13,253 nt of DNA from Stenotrophomonas sp. Its GTDB lineage: Bacteria; Pseudomonadota; Gammaproteobacteria; Xanthomonadales; Xanthomonadaceae. The notes beneath the pieces were generated by a model. It did no database searches, had not been told where the DNA came from, and worked only from the letters and a program-made list of their open reading frames with translations. Below, piece by piece: positions 13,226 through 13,253 of this stretch; the stretch's first letter is position 1; every line of letters starts with the position of its first letter. The DNA is taken from NCBI GenBank assembly GCA_003510825.1, contig DOKO01000051.1, positions 432 through 13,684 of the forward strand, written 5' to 3'. A program made the translations under genes and the position numbers.

Positions 13226-13253
13226 ATGCACGCCTACGTCTATAAAAGCCAAC
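13226..13253 (+). CDS. YcgL-domain protein, N-terminal fragment (3' truncated by window edge)
   Basis: ATG 13226 opens nine codons, MHAYVYKSQ, before the window ends. This matches my memory of the N-terminus of YcgL-domain proteins, small gammaproteobacterial proteins of under 100 residues and unknown function, whose members start with a similar M-x-A-Y-V-Y-K-S sequence. No strong Shine-Dalgarno sequence is seen just upstream; CGCGGAC is the nearest purine-containing stretch. The call rests on nine residues only. It probably marks the end of the pigment region and the return to ordinary chromosomal genes. Confidence 0.6.

Noticed and set aside
1..13253. Mobile elements, tRNA or rRNA genes, CRISPR arrays
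   Set aside because: No transposase, integrase, tRNA-like cloverleaf, rRNA sequence or regularly spaced repeat array was seen; the window is packed with biosynthetic genes of uniform composition.

Overview
The window reads as chromosomal DNA of a high-GC gammaproteobacterium of the family Xanthomonadaceae. Stenotrophomonas is my best guess and Xanthomonas or Lysobacter are possible. This rests on the strong G/C bias at third codon positions, the aryl-polyene (xanthomonadin-type) gene order, and the start of a YcgL-family gene at the right edge. All genes lie on the + strand and are tightly packed. The long open frames on the - strand are shadows of GC-rich coding sequence.

Positions 1 to about 12023 hold most of an aryl-polyene (APE)/xanthomonadin-type biosynthesis and export operon. 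In order it carries: the C-terminal part of a family 2 glycosyltransferase; an LpxL/HtrB-like acyltransferase; a MIO-type aromatic amino acid ammonia-lyase; a hot-dog thioesterase with a DCDP motif; a LolA-like periplasmic carrier; an MMPL/RND exporter; a flavin-dependent halogenase-like enzyme; a DUF3261-type lipoprotein; a ketosynthase; a FabA/FabZ-like dehydratase; a FabG-like ketoreductase; and a second ketosynthase. Nearly every junction is a stop/start overlap of 1 to 14 bases or a gap of 1 base. The one exception is a 55-base gap before the halogenase-like gene.

The inferred logic is as follows. An aryl starter is elongated by the ketosynthases, reduced by FabG and dehydrated by the hot-dog enzyme to give a conjugated polyene. 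The lyase may supply or modify the aryl precursor, and the flavoenzyme may halogenate the aryl ring. The glycosyltransferase and acyltransferase build a membrane-anchored conjugate. The thioesterase releases or edits acyl chains, and the MMPL protein, LolA-like carrier and lipoprotein move the product to the outer membrane. Acyl carrier proteins, an aryl-ACP ligase, a second dehydratase and a chain-length-factor ketosynthase are not seen here and probably lie upstream of position 1.

Positions 12077 to 13073 carry two small secreted proteins of unknown function. The second has an intrinsic-terminator-like hairpin plus seven T residues inside its signal-peptide codons. A 152-base intergenic stretch with a hairpin and a direct repeat follows, and then the first nine codons of a YcgL-domain gene run off the right edge. 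The most interesting points are the halogenase motif set, the unusual selectivity residues of the lyase, and the terminator inside a coding start.
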